64,000 bases of DNA from Anarhynchus alexandrinus. Its lineage: Eukaryota > Chordata > Aves > Charadriiformes > Charadriidae. The stretch spans positions 422,657 to 486,656 of the forward strand of contig VUYV01000293.1 in the NCBI GenBank assembly GCA_008711295.1, read 5' to 3'. Positions 24,283 to 36,894 of this stretch are shown piece after piece (positions within the stretch are counted from its first letter, which is position 1; each line of letters opens with the position of its first letter). The position numbers were made by a program, and so were the translations under genes. The notes under the pieces were generated by a model. The model saw only the letters and a list, made by a program, of their open reading frames with translations, ran no database searches and was not told where the DNA came from.

Positions 24283-27200
24283 GACTTAGAGCATGCTCCC
24301 CCATGATTCAGCTGGAACTGCTTGTGGAGCAAAGCATCGTGCCTCTTGGTGAAAGTGGCAGAAATCAGGTCTTCAGTCTCCTCCTTCCTTGTCCTTGAGT
24401 CAATGGAGTGCTAACGCAAGTACTAACCTGCCTCAACAAAATGTTCTATTTATTGCCTCGCTTATGCTGTTCAGATATTTCAGTGGTGGCGTTAATGGTC
24501 TCGGTCCAGAAAAGTATATAAGCGTGTTTCTGGCCTTAAACACAAACACCACCATTAAACTTTATGACTTACTTAAGTATAAGACCATTAAATCATGGAC
24601 AACTCTAGGTGAAATCTGATTGCTATACTTAGCACCTCTGAACTGTGAAGCTCTGGAAATACCTACAGCAGCGGTGGAAGAGCAATAGTCTTGGCCTCAC
24701 TTCTAGTGGAAATACTTCCAATATAAGGAGATCATTTAGACTTGATGATTGATGAAGATTGCCCCTCAAATATTATACTTGATAAAGGAAGTCCTATCAG
24801 AGTAAGTCTCTAAATATCACCATAAAATATATGTATGCTGGTTTAAAGACTTTCTATCATCTGCTTTCTAATGATGTCATCTTGTTTTACAACTGTGCCT
24901 ATATAATTGCAATATAAAGTAATAAATTACATATAATGGTGATTATATATCCCAGTACAGAGTAACCCATATACTTTATTGATCATTGTTTTCTCACTGT
25001 TCAGCTATATTGCATATTATTCAAGAATTGCAATGAATTTCATTTATAAACCAATTTTAAAAATATTCCTTAGTCCAAACCAAGCATCAAAGTTCCTTCC
25101 CCTTCCTACTGGGATGTTCAAAATCTACTCATGAACCTTGATATTTAAACTGATTATTATGCTTTGCCCATTCCTTTGGCCAGCTCCTTAGTTAGCAGCT
25201 GTTATTTTTAAATGGCATCCCAATCAGGCGAAACTAAAATGTGATATGTAAACCAAAACAATTTCAGAAGCAACATCTTGAATTTTCCTATTTGTAAAAT
25301 TTCATCTTACATGAAAGAGAATAAGTATTCTTGATAAGAAACATGTCAGCTTTTCTAGGGTTATATTATCAGCAGCACACACGGATTTGTAGGGTTCTGA
25401 TCCACACTAAAGTATTCTTCCAGTCAAAACACACTTTGGTACATAACTTACACAGTGTAATCTGACATAGCCACAGGCAGCTTCACATCAGTTCAAAAAC
25501 AATTTGCTTGGTAAATTAGCTAATAATATTGCAGCAATATTTGATTAATTAGTCTTCCAATTTATTAGTGATACTTACATTGAAATTGAGAAGTAGAGAC
25601 TGCTGTTTATCAGACATAAAAACTATACATTCAGATTAGCTTCCAGTTAATTATGCAGAGACATAATGTATCTACTAGTAGTCAATATTACCACATGTCC
25701 ACATTGTTGGTAGTTCAGAACTCATGGCTGCATTCTTCCATCATCAGATTTGTATTGACTAACTCACATCTGAAATTCTTCTGCTGTGCAAGAAAACCAT
25801 TCTCTACTGAATAGTCAATCGCATTTGAAGGTCCTTATTTGATGCATGGATTCAAACTGTGTTCTCCTGAGGTTTCCTTTGTAATTCAGAGATGACCTAT
25901 TGCTTATGATTCTGACCTTTGATTTCCCGTCTCCCCCCACAAAAACTTCTTCTGGAACGTGGATGTTGTAGGGCAGTGACCCTCTGTAAGAGAGACATGA
26001 AGAATACTTAATCTAACGGAGCTGGAGAACAATGTAATTGCAAACTGACGCCCTGACGCTGCATTGTGATGCTGTCTCACAACTTGGTCACAATACTCAG
26101 GAGAGAGCACAAGCATGCACTGAAGTTGCACCATAGGGCAAACAACACAATGCAATATCAGAATGTCACTCTGCAGTTGTTTCTCAGCCCTCTGTGATTT
26201 TGCTCGGTGGAAGTCTTTGCTTTCCTCTCCCACTGATGCTCAACAGCTGCCAAGAGAGCTGTTTCCCGCTCCTTCCTGTACACCAGCTTGCAGTCCTAAC
26301 CATGACGCTCCCATGAAAAGTAATTGTGGAGTACTTGCAGAACTCCAAAGCTTTCTGTGCTCTGAGTATACCTGGAAAATGTGTATCTGAAATGATACAG
26401 ATACCAAAATCCTATGAATAATACAGTAACACTACATAATAACTCACATCTGTTCCTCATTGTGAACGAGTTTGGATGGCTCTCCCCTGTTTCCCTTCCC
26501 TGGATTTTGAGACAATGGGAAAAAAAAAACAAACATCTTTTTCTTTCGTAATACCATGGTTAAAAACTGGTCTACAGACTTTCACACTGGCATGTTTGCA
26601 TTCTAAAAAATAGTAATCAAATTTTTATTTGAGTTTTATACTTTATCAAGTGACTCAGCTTTGTTAGGGAACATGAATTTTGAAAAGGAGTCTCATCCTA
26701 GGCACTTAGACATACATTCCAAGGATATTTCCCCAGCAAAAGTGAGGAATTATAAATTACCAAATGGCATGTACTTTTTTTTTCCTAAACTCAGGAACAA
26801 TGACATGTTTAAACTATTGTAATCTGTGCCTTTTACCAGATGTATTCTGCCTATATGACTACTGTACATATAGTGTGTAAATAGGAGCACAGCTGCTTAT
26901 GCGGCAATTACATATTTATAGAAATAGAAGTGTATTTTTTGTTGAAACGTGCCAAAAATAGCAACCACTTACATGCTTCCAAAGCTCCACGTATCAGGTA
27001 TTGGGTTCATCCTCATTCTGCCTCAAGGGACCATTGTCTAACTAACTGAAACAACCAAATGCATTTGGCCGCCTGCGTGGCTTTACAGAAAGCAGGTATA
27101 GTGTGAAGAACGCTCCCAGTAGGGGAAATCATCCAGCCATCCATATTGCATCCTAAAATATTTTGGGAATTTACTGAACAAGAGTTAAATTTACTGCTGT

Positions 27201-27396
27201 GCTGATTTGACATTGGCAGGTTTAGGTTAGAAAGACTGATTCATATTAAAATGGGAGAAGTAATATTTTGTCATGAGAATCAAATATATGCAGTGATTGG
27301 TTTAAAATTTCCTACCTTCCTCTTGGTAGTTTCTTTTTTTTAATTTTATTTCTTGGATTTCGACATGCCTTCATCCTGTTCAGCACCTGAATTTTG
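24283..27396. other. unique non-coding sequence
   Basis: No gene or transposon was recognised. The 109-codon minus-strand frame at 25.9-26.2 kb has no recognisable motif. Confidence 0.5.
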
Positions 27397-27443
27397 CCTC
27401 TCCTCTCCTCTCCTCTCCTCTCCTCTCCTCTCCTCTCCTCTCC
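27397..27443. repeat. (CTCTC)n microsatellite
   Basis: A perfect array of a five-base CTCTC/TCCTC unit with just over nine copies. It is a pure pyrimidine strand, so it can also form triplex structures. Likely to vary in length between individuals. Confidence 0.97.
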
Positions 27444-28157
27444 ACCTCAAAGGATAAAAATGTGACTACAGATTCATGGATTTCACTGTTTTTACTTTGG
27501 CAAAGCCAAAGTGACTAGTATTTATATATGATATTATAAAAGAAACCACCACCTGAAAAATCTGACAAATTTTGTTTATATATTTTAAAATACCTCATTC
27601 AAGCTTACAATATTATCAGTGCTGTCTAATATAGAGCAATCCCCACAGCTGCCACCTTGGACAAATCTACAGGGGATCTGGGACAAATCTTAATTTCATT
27701 TTCACCATGAATAATGAAAGGCTAAGGCCCTGGGACAGCAATGAACCACACTGATGATACAAATTTCTTTTAAATATCTTTGATATTTTCTGGGGAAAAT
27801 ATCACTCCTAGAATATCGCTGATGGCTTTCTTGATGAATGTGGGTCTAAATGTAGTATATCTGTTTCAATATACTATTTCATAGCATTTCCTCCTTGTCT
27901 TAGTTCATGAACAAATTAGTTTCCAATTTCCTAATATACTCAATTGTTTCCTTTGTCCATTTAAATCCAAATACGTCCAGAAATGGGCACAAAGCAGAAA
28001 ACTCCGAGACAGGATGATGATCTTAACTTGCCCCAGATTTGACAGAACTCTATCAAATGCAGTTTGAGGATGAGAGTGTAGCTCAAAAAGAGGTAATAGC
28101 TGTTCTGCCTACCTGACAATGGAAATACACATAGACATGGAGAACAAAAAAGACAAT
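27444..28157. other. unique non-coding sequence
   Basis: Nothing recognised apart from short AT-rich words. Confidence 0.5.
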
Positions 28158-28285
28158 TCCACAGAAACCCAGATGGGTTAAATGACTTGCTGTTTGTTAG
28201 CTGGTGTGGCAGTGGAAGAGCTAGGAACTGATCCCAGGCTCTTCTCAGCTTCTGTTCAGTGACTTCATCAGGAAACCATCTCCTG
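28158..28285 (-). mobile_element. MIR-type SINE remnant
   Basis: On the plus strand it reads as the reverse of a MIR element: CAGATGGGTTAAATGACTTG, then a GTTAGCTGGTGTGGCAGTGG core, then AAGAGCTAGGAACTGATCCC (reverse of the B-box side), then AGGCTCTTCTCAGC. The same core words, GGTTAAGTGACTTGC, CAGTGGCAGAGCTGG and GAACCCAGG, typify MIRs across amniotes. The copy is worn and has no tail or target duplication. Confidence 0.7.
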
Positions 28286-30792
28286 ACCTATAGCATATAA
28301 TCAAACCAACACTAATTAGGACTTTTTATTACTTCTCTTATTCTAATTGTAATCCAGGGCCTTCCCTCCCTCTCCTGCTATCAGGGATCACATATGCAAG
28401 CCTTTGCTTCTTCCTAAAATATTCTATTCACTATAAACCTGTTAGACTTTTCCTTTATTCGGCCAGTTTCAGTGCCTGTTTTGCTTACCTCATTGCTAAA
28501 CAGTAAGATGTGCATGTCAGGCATGTATGACAAAAACACTGTGTCTCGTGAGTCTCACAATTTGCTCTTCTAGCATTTTATTTAAATGTGTCCCACTAAA
28601 AATGGTTTGGGAACCACGTGCTTTGGCCTACATGTCTTCGGGAGAAAAGCACAGTAGATAAATGGCCATCTGCAAACGGGTCCTCCTCTCTGAAGAATCT
28701 TTCCCAGGAAAAGAGTGGGAATTGAGGTGAATTACAGATTAATCTCATTTCTGTAGCTAACACTGTAGCTGCTGATTTGTCTTTGGTCTTTCAAATTTTT
28801 TGTGTTCTTGGAGCTTCTTGTCCTCTCCAATCTGAAGTGCACGCTGGTGAGAAGGTCTTGGCCAGGAAGTTTGTTTAGGGTTCCCATGAATATTGCTCAG
28901 ACCAAACACATTCTTTGACTGGTTTAATTACAACTGGGAGACATGCCTAACCACAGAAAGCAGCTGCTTTGATGACACTGTTGAATAAGCATCTCTTTCT
29001 AAATCTCATGTAAATATAACCACAGACAAAGACGAGAAGGATCACGGTCCATTAACTTTAGGCTGTGTGGATAAATGTGAGACAATAACTGATCAAAAAC
29101 ATTAGCATCTGAATTTGAGAAAAGAAAAAAAAAAAAAAGGTCTCTTGTGAAGACACCAAGCTGATGTGTTTATACGCTATTACCTGTTTCACTCGATCCA
29201 CTCAGTTAAAAAAAAAGGAAACCTTTAATCTGTCTGCAGTAAGTCAGCAGTGATATTTCTGCAATACGCCAGCAGTGGTGTCTCTCACTGTCTACTCACT
29301 TTTAATATGTTTCTCCTGGTGCAGTCTTGGAATGTTACTCACTGATTTGGATGCCTGCATGATTTTTGCTATTATTTTTCATAGCAGAACTTGAAATGTT
29401 ATATTTGTCTTCAAGCATGTTATTTCTGCAGTTAACAGAAAAAAAAAATTAGCATTTAAATGAAGATGTTAAATTCTGTTGCGGAGAAAATAATGAGAAC
29501 TATTAGTAGAAAATATGCACAGATTTTTACTCTATCGAGACATGATATAGATCTAAATTAAGCTATGTAAACTAGAAGCTGAAACTATTAAACTACAACC
29601 CAGGCTCAGGGAAATGGAGTTTCTTCTGACTGCTGTTCAAGGTGCGACCGTCCTCCAGAGAGCAATTACTTTCTTATGCGTAATTTGCACGTGTATGTTG
29701 AAATAAACAGGAAAATTTTCTGCAGCACCACAGCCATTCCCCATTGTCTAAGGAAAAAGTACCCTCTTGATAATGCTACCATTCAAATTGCACCTTTAAA
29801 AGTAGGAATTGACCTTTCCATTCTACTAGTGGAAGATTTAGCTTGTGCCTTAAATTCATGACCTCTATAATTGGCCTTTGCTACCAGACATTCTTAAGAT
29901 GGATGTGAAAATTATTTTCTTCTAAGAATCTCACAGAGGAACTCAGAAAAACAGGAAAGAAATCCATAGCTATAGTAAGGTTGAGTCACAAGTAAAAATA
30001 AAAGTAACTTTTCATAAGAGGATACCTTTTATTCATTAAAACCTGTTCTGAACCCACTGTTTCTGAGAGTATTAAATCAGTGGAAAAATTACCATTATCA
30101 AGGTAAATATATCCTAATGTTTCCTCAGCTTTAAAAAATATATATTATTAAAGCTTGCGTTAAATGGTTCCATATCAAATCAAAGTTGTCTCTAAGTAAT
30201 ACAAAAGGGAAAATATGTATTGCAGAACAATCTTTCATCTTAATTGCATGTTCAGATACACTAACCAACTTTGAATGCCCTGTTAGAAACCTAATTATGT
30301 CTGACATGCAATCACAGGTTTAAATAAGGGACCAAAATGCAAGACCGTCTTGATTTGATATTAAAACGCTGTTTTCACTAAATTAAAGTATTTGTTTATG
30401 GTTTTCAGCTCCACTGACATTAGAAATACAACTCATGAATAGAGCTTGTAAATGGGAAGATCCTGAAGAAAGCTTCTGCGGAGGAAACTGAAGCTGTCAA
30501 CAAAATGCGTATGTTTCTTTTTAAGGATGAATAGTTCAGTGTCTCCCCAGGTTTTAGTACTATTCAAGCCATTAGTTATAAATTATTGACTTTGTAAGGC
30601 AGTTACCTTATTTGAAACTAAATTTCAGAAGCCACCTGAACAATTTCCATTAATTTGCATAGAAGAGAATCAGATCTTGAAATTCTCTTTAATTTTGCAT
30701 TGCTTTAGTGGCACCACTGCTGAGTACTACTATATCGTAACTCACAAACAAAAGCCTCAGTCCCTAGAAATTAAGTGCTTGGTCTCAAATTG
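28286..30792. other. unique non-coding sequence
   Basis: No gene was recognised. The part around 29.6-29.9 kb keeps a 61-codon open frame and a balanced composition. It could be a conserved non-coding element; no coding family is recognised. Confidence 0.45.
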
Positions 30793-30875
30793 AAAAGATT
30801 TCCTCTAAAAGATTCCTCTAAAAAGATTTCCTCTAAAGAGAGGAAATTATTTCCTCTAAAAAGATTTCCTCTGAA
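30793..30875. repeat. imperfect tandem repeat AAAGATTTCCTCT
   Basis: Five or so copies of a 13-17 base unit (AAAAGATTTCCTCT) with variable spacers. One neighbouring segment is inverted (AGAGAGGAAAT), so the array can also fold on itself. Confidence 0.85.
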
Positions 30876-31105
30876 GAGGCTAATTTCCTATGTTTGCATA
30901 GTCTTGGCAATATCTTAAAACAAATTTCTGGCCAAATATTAAACTGGCAAACCCATGTTAAAACACATTTCTGACAAGGAAAGACACAAGATCGCCAGAC
31001 TTCTAAGTGGATTTACCAGAACCTAATGCTACTTAAAGACATGAGTAACCGCGCTTGGACAAGCTGGTCTATATCAATCTCTGCATTTCATTCAAGCCAA
31101 AAATT

Positions 31106-31177
31106 GGGTTTGGGGTTTTGGGCTTTGCTTTTTTTCGGTTGGGTTTTTTGCTTTGTTTTATTCTGTTTTGTTTTGCC
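31106..31177. repeat. T/G-rich low-complexity tract
   Basis: A run of TTTTG- and GGGTTT-like words with almost no A on the plus strand. It is not a telomere array because no regular TTAGGG unit is present. Confidence 0.75.
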
Positions 31178-31333
31178 AGATTCCACCCTGTCACTACAGG
31201 CTACTAGTGAATTGGTTAGAGAAGCAATACCATTACCTTTTCCACCTGCTTTATACTTAAACGCTGAGGGTGTTGTTTGTACACATTAAATTTTTCCTGG
31301 ATTATATGCTATCATTAATCATATACTCAAACT

Positions 31334-31359
31334 AAAGACTTCTTAAAGAAGAAGTCTTT
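31334..31359. repeat. perfect 11-bp inverted repeat with 4-base loop
   Basis: AAAGACTTCTT and AAGAAGTCTTT pair exactly around AAAG. The stem is too short for a miRNA precursor. No T-run follows that would suggest a Pol III terminator product. Confidence 0.85.
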
Positions 31360-32423
31360 ATTTACTGTTAATGGTGGAGCCAGGATGATTTCTATGGGTT
31401 ATCTTGTGGATTATATGAAAGACAACATTTAACTGATGAGCGGCTACGTACATCGCATAAACACATGCTCTGTGAGGAGTGTTAAGCTGAACAGAAGTCC
31501 AAGGAACATAGGTAAATAAATATTTCAACAGGAAATCATTACTTTGGGAAAGAAAAATATGTGATGCTAATTGTTTATCTGAAAGTGTATCATACAGGTC
31601 TTAGACACAACTTTGTCTGTTAGTAGTGTTGAACTTTTGTTTTTCCTAAGGTGAGGGAGTAGAGCCTAATTTTTGTGAAACTGTGCATTACTGAAACAAT
31701 ATGTGGAACCATACCTACTGCTTTCAGGTTTTATTCATCCAGAAACACAGAGTGTTAAAGGAAGCCAAAGCCTTACAGAGGTTTCCGTAGCAGCTGACTG
31801 AACTACCAGCCTTTTGAGACAAGATTGCAAGTTCATCTTTTCCTGTGGTTTGTGGTTGGTTTTTTTTATACTGTGGGAGAGAAAATGAAAGCTTTCCTAT
31901 ACTACATAAATTTGACCCTCTCACAGTCCCTTGAGAAGAACTTCTAAAGTGTCAATATCCATTTCACTCTTGTTATTTTCAAAGGATGGTGCCCGTTTTA
32001 TTTCCTCCCAACCCTTCCAAACAGCAAGTGTTGTTGAGGAAAGAAGGGGCCACGCAGGACACTTTTTTTTTCCTAGAACTTCCACTTTTTTGAGAAGTTT
32101 TATAGCTTGAACTCACTGTAGCACATCCTAAGGCATTGAAAATCACAGGCTGCAGTCTCAACTTTTACCCTTCTGTCCAACAATAATGCACCTTTGACCA
32201 ACAGTAAAGGATGTGCAACAGACTATAGCATGTTTACTCCCGTCCCTAATTTGACTGCCTGGCACAAGGAAACTACGCTGCACTTCCCATATCTAAGTGA
32301 GTATGTCCTCCTAACATGCACAAAGTGAACTAGCATTATTGTTAGTGAACTAGCTGACAATAAATCAGATCATTTATTATTTACTGAGTAGTTATTTCTT
32401 CAGCTGGTATCGATCATCTTCAC

Positions 32424-32733
32424 AGAATCTATAGAATCATAGAATCATAGAATGGTTTAGGTTGGAAAGGACCTTGAAGATCATCGAGTTCCAACCCCCC
32501 TGCCATAGGCAGGGACACCTCCCACTAGACCAGGTTGCCCAAGGCCACGTCCAGCCTGGCCTTCAACACCTCCAGGGATGGGGACTCAACAACCTCTCTG
32601 GGCAACCTGTGCCAGTGCCTTCCCACCCTTAAAGTGAAAAACTTCTTCCTAATGTTCAATCTAAACCTGCCCTCTTCCAGTTTGAAGCCATTCCCCCTTG
32701 TCCTGTCACTACATGCCCTAGTAAAAAGTCCTT
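32424..32733 (-). mobile_element. CR1 LINE 3' end, young copy, 5'-truncated (about 310 bp)
   Basis: The plus strand starts with two reverse tail units (ATAGAATCATAGAATCATAG) and the complement of the CR1 3'UTR. It continues through the end of ORF2 to GTAAAAAGTCCTTC, where homology stops. Over about 275 bases it differs from the 49.2-kb copy at only about six positions by eye, so both come from one recently active subfamily. The truncation point lies inside a perfect 24-bp palindrome. Confidence 0.96.
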
Positions 32734-32754
32734 CTTATCCTATAGGATAAGAAG
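32731..32754. repeat. perfect 24-bp palindrome at the CR1 truncation junction
   Basis: The arm CTTCTTATCCTA is followed with no loop by its exact complement. The first three or so bases belong to the CR1 and the rest to the flank. The junction therefore carries an inverted duplication of about 12 bases. Confidence 0.9.
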
Positions 32755-33043
32755 GCTATAGAGTTTCAGGAACTGTGACACTGATTTCTCCGAAGCAGAG
32801 AAAAATAGTATGGGATGTAGGAAGTGATTCAGTCTTGGTGAATTTCTTCACGTTATCTAGATACATTAGGAAGTGTACAAAGAGGATAATCCCATGTTGA
32901 TTGTAAGAGGTCTTGTGCTACTGTTGGAGTTTCTGTGAAGTTTTTAAGAGACAAAGGAGGTAGCCCCATATCATTCATCTCTATTTTTCTGTTTATTTGG
33001 GTAAAATTTTGTTTTAATGGAATTGTAAAACATTGTAAAAGGG

Positions 33044-33643
33044 TGCTCTGGTTTTGACTGGGATAGAGTTAATTTCTTCCACAGTAGCTAGTTAGTATGG
33101 GGCTGTGTTTTGGACCTGTGCTGAAAGCAGTGTTGATAACACAGGGATGTTTTAGTTACTGCTGAGCAGTGCTTACACAGCGTCAAGGCCTTTTCTGCTC
33201 CTCACACCGCCCCACCAGCGAGTAGTCTGTGGGGCACAAGGGGTTGGGAGGGGACACAGCCGGGACAGCTGACCCCAACTGACCACAGGGCTATTCCATG
33301 CCATATGATGACAAGCTCAGCAATTAAAAGCTGGGGGAAGAAGAAGGAAGGGGGTGACATTAAGAGTGATGGGGTTCGTGTTTCCAAGTCACCGTTACAC
33401 GTGATGGAGCCCTGCTTTCCTGGGGATGGCTGAACACCCGCCTGCCCATGGGAAGTAGCGAGTGAATTCCTTGTTTTGCTTCGCTTGTGCACGCGGCTTT
33501 TGCTCTACCTATTAAACTGTCTTTATCTCAACTCATGAGTTTTCTCACCTTTACTCTGCTGATTCTCTCCTCCATCCCACTGTGAGGGGAATGAGCGAGC
33601 GGCTGCGTGGTGCTTAGTTGCCAGCAGGGGTTAAACCATGACA
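33044..33643 (+). mobile_element. solo LTR of an avian endogenous retrovirus (ERVL-like)
   Basis: A 600-bp element begins with TGCTCTGGTTTTGACTGGGA, followed by an AGAGTTAATTTCTTCC block, and ends with GTTAAACCATGACA. That gives the TG...CA ends of an LTR. Landmarks of the family are GTGTTGATAACACAGGGATG, GACACAGCCGGGACAGCTGA, GCCATATGATGACAAGCTCA, a worn TATA region near 33321-33328, the polyadenylation signal ATTAAA at 33511-33516 and GAGCGAGCGGCTGCGTGGTG near the end. AAGGG at 33039-33043 reappears at 33643-33647, fitting a 4-5 bp target duplication. No gag, pol or env lies beside it, so the internal part was probably lost by LTR-LTR recombination. The ERVL placement rests on memory of avian LTRs and needs alignment. 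Confidence 0.88.
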
Positions 33644-33647
33644 AGGG

Positions 33648-36600
33648 GAAAAACTTTATTATGTGTTATTGTAGCTTTATGCTCTAAATCCTTGGTAAAA
33701 AGTCCAGTATTTTGGTGGCTGTTAATCACTCTGAGGAGAGGAAAAGTAGACCTTTGGAGAATATTTCAATTTTAAGACAGAAAGAAAAAAAAAACCAGGG
33801 CAAAATGTCAATACCTATGCTTCAAACGAGGCTACAGATGTTACTTGCAATTACATCAGCTTCCGAGCTTCGCTGTAAGAACAAATCAAATCTGTGCGTT
33901 ACTTCCTAGCAATTCCCAATAATGTATTATTAGCACAATAACACCAAAGCTCCAAAACCAGGACGCCGATTAATAAATAAAGGTAAAATTTTAAATGATG
34001 ACCATAAATCACAGTATTACTCTGCACCAGTAATTTGTCCTCATACTCCCTCTTCCAGAGGGCCACTTAAGCCCAAGAGCACCTGAACAAACCACAGACA
34101 CTGACTTCCGCTGATTCTGTGTTTTATATCACCCCGGTTGCACAGTGCCATTGTTTAGTTTAGTCTTCTAAATCAACCCTTTAGGCTCATTATTACTTTT
34201 TCACCACCTGCCAGTCCTGTTTTAATGCTCCTTTGCATGCTCAACCTAAACAACTGTTCTGCATATAACATACACACTGGAAGCAGAGTTATGTTAGAAA
34301 GGTTATAATTTACCACAGTCTTATAAGAAAACTGAGGCTTACAAATGTCATTGTAGAACTCGACTGGCCATATAGAAAAATTCATCCCTTGACTGAATTC
34401 ATCCCTTTATCCCATGGCTAAAATGTTATTGTTGGTTAAGTAAAGGAGGAATATCTGCTCAGAAAGTAACTGTATCTTCCATAAATAGTGCTCACTGAAG
34501 AAATGGTTTTAAAGCTTGTATTTATGTGTTCCTATGAACGAACATGATTCCATGGATGAATTGCTGGGAAGGCAGTGGTGCTCTTAAAATATGAGATTGG
34601 TCAACAGAGAATCGTGGCTGTGAGGAAAAGTTGAAAGCCACAAGGCTTTCAAGGCCACTAGAAGGTAGGAAATGCACGCTGGCAAACCTGTGATGTCTAC
34701 ACGTGAATTACAGATGTGCATACCAGTTATGTGACTATCCAGAAAATATCTTTTTGTAAATACCCAAGGCACTTATATCCTTTGTCTTTCATACAAGTTA
34801 TTTATCAAAGGCAGGAATAAAGATGTGTATACACTCATAGATATTCCTATGTGTAATCAGTCAGTCATTCTGTTTAGGTATTTTCTTTCTTGATGTGTAC
34901 AGTGACTTGTTTGCTTTGAAACTTCATCTTTCTTTTTTTTAAATATTTTAAAATAATTTTCCAAGTGAAAATAGTCAAATCAAACTTTGTACATAATTAT
35001 ACTAGTTTTAAAAAAAAAAAATTGAATTTTTTAAGTCCACACTATTACATAAAGTTAACCTTGCACCTTTAATGTCACTAAGCACTCTGTTTCAGCTGAT
35101 TGAGTAAACATGTGCCTAAATGCAAGAACACTGGAATTCATAACCCTGGTAGAGATCAGTACACACACACTTAACTTTAACTTTGAGGACATGCTTAGCT
35201 TAAGCAAGTCAGGCTAACCCATTTCAAATCACACCAAGTATCAGAAGTCTTGATTTTTACACCATTCTGATTTCACACAACCTTGATGCCAATGATGGTT
35301 AATTCTACCCTTTTCCACCAGTAAATCTGTCATATCGCTCATGAGCATTTTTGCTCAAACAAGATATTGTTTAAAGATTCAAGATCAGATATCTCCTGCC
35401 TTGCAGGATGCTATTGTCCCCCCAGTTCTTCTATTAGGTGTCAAGGGAATGATTTTAACAATAAGTTAACATGTATGCTAGGAATAAATGCAGATGTCTG
35501 AAGAATAAAGCTGAAATACGTGCAGGCTCTGAATAGTTGCTGGATTCATTTTCCACATAAATCAATGGAAATCTTTTCATTACATTGTGAGGTAGGCCTA
35601 ATGAAGACTTTTTTCCCCCCTTACTCATTGTTTGATGACATGAAAAAATAATAATTTGAAGCCATATCCAGATTTCAATTCAACTGTATCAAATCTCGAA
35701 TGGTATCTTGTAACAAGCTACCCTAAAGCTTCTACAATTTCGTTTACCTTTGCAAATATCTTGAAGTTTCCAATATTTAACCTGTATTACTCTCCATCTT
35801 GAAAATGTATAGAACACAGAGGACAAACTATTATCGAATAAGTCTTTAAAAGAGTTTTTAGGTGTGGTAAACAAATAGTATTTGCAGAAGTTGTTCTGCT
35901 GCTCTATAGCCATTTGAAATGGAGGAAAATTTTTTTCCTGGTGTTTATCTACAGTCTACAAATGGCCATTTTTCTTTTTAACCCTATCCATCTGCTATTA
36001 TCTGCTGTATTTCTTAGTAAAACTGGTTTATTTTTTTCTTTCCTTGTAAAGTAGGCAAGTAGCCTCTTGGTAGAATTGCCAGATCTCGTTAAGGAGGTTT
36101 GGAAAGGAATAATCTATATTATTATAGAATAATCTATATTCTTCTAAGTACCATAGGAGTTTCTTGAAAGGAGAAAAGAGAGTCTGTGTTGGAGTAATAA
36201 TAGCATATGAGGGAACGAGAATGAAACAAATAATGAATGAAACAAAGACATGAATATCTGAATGTTCATTCTACTTCTGTGTGTATCTGGGTGGGTTTGT
36301 CTGTCTGTCTGAGGGAGTTTTGCCTGAAGTAGCAAAGTTGACTGTTGCAGTTTGAACTAGGACAGTCTGTTAAAAAACGGTGCATGATTTGTGTCTATAT
36401 GACAGTGAACTGTACCTTCATGCAGTACTCCTAGTGAATGTTGGAAAATCTCCAGAATTTACCTGCAAAACAATGTAGTTTGTTACACTAAAAAGCGAGT
36501 GGAGGCAGAAATTTAAATCTAGTATAAAATATTGAAACACCCAAAACAAATGTTCATTTAGAAAGACTCTTAAAGTCTTTAACATACAATATTGCTCCAA

Positions 36601-36894
36601 CCTAAAATGAATTAACTTCATTTTGGTCAAGGAAAACATTTGGTTTCAGGACAGTTAAAATTTTAAGGATTTTATATGACAGTTTCTTCAACTGTTAAAG
36701 AACCAGCTGAAAGTAGAAAACTCACAGTGGGAAACATTTTCTACTTTCATTTTGGGGGGAAATTTCCCCTGGACGTGACCTGTGAGAAGGTCTGGGCTGT
36801 GTGATACCTTCTGGAGAGGTGAGAGAGGGGTGCATGACGATACTAAGTGATGCAGGAGAGAATGCACAAAAGCCAATTGCGTATTACCGCAGAA
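33648..36894. other. unique non-coding sequence
   Basis: No gene was recognised. Small features are a direct repeat of AGAATAATCTATATT near 36108-36142 and a short (CTGT)n around 36298-36311. Confidence 0.5.

Larger units (their letters stand above)
30876..32423. other. unique non-coding sequence with a T/G-rich tract and a hairpin
   Basis: No gene was recognised. It holds a T/G-rich low-complexity stretch at 31106-31177 and a perfect hairpin at 31334-31359. Confidence 0.5.

Noticed and set aside
31106..31177. T/G-rich tract as an interstitial telomere repeat
   Set aside because: There is no regular TTAGGG periodicity.
31334..31359. Perfect hairpin as a terminator or small RNA
   Set aside because: The stem is 11 bp and alone, with no promoter or associated transcript unit, in a eukaryotic context.
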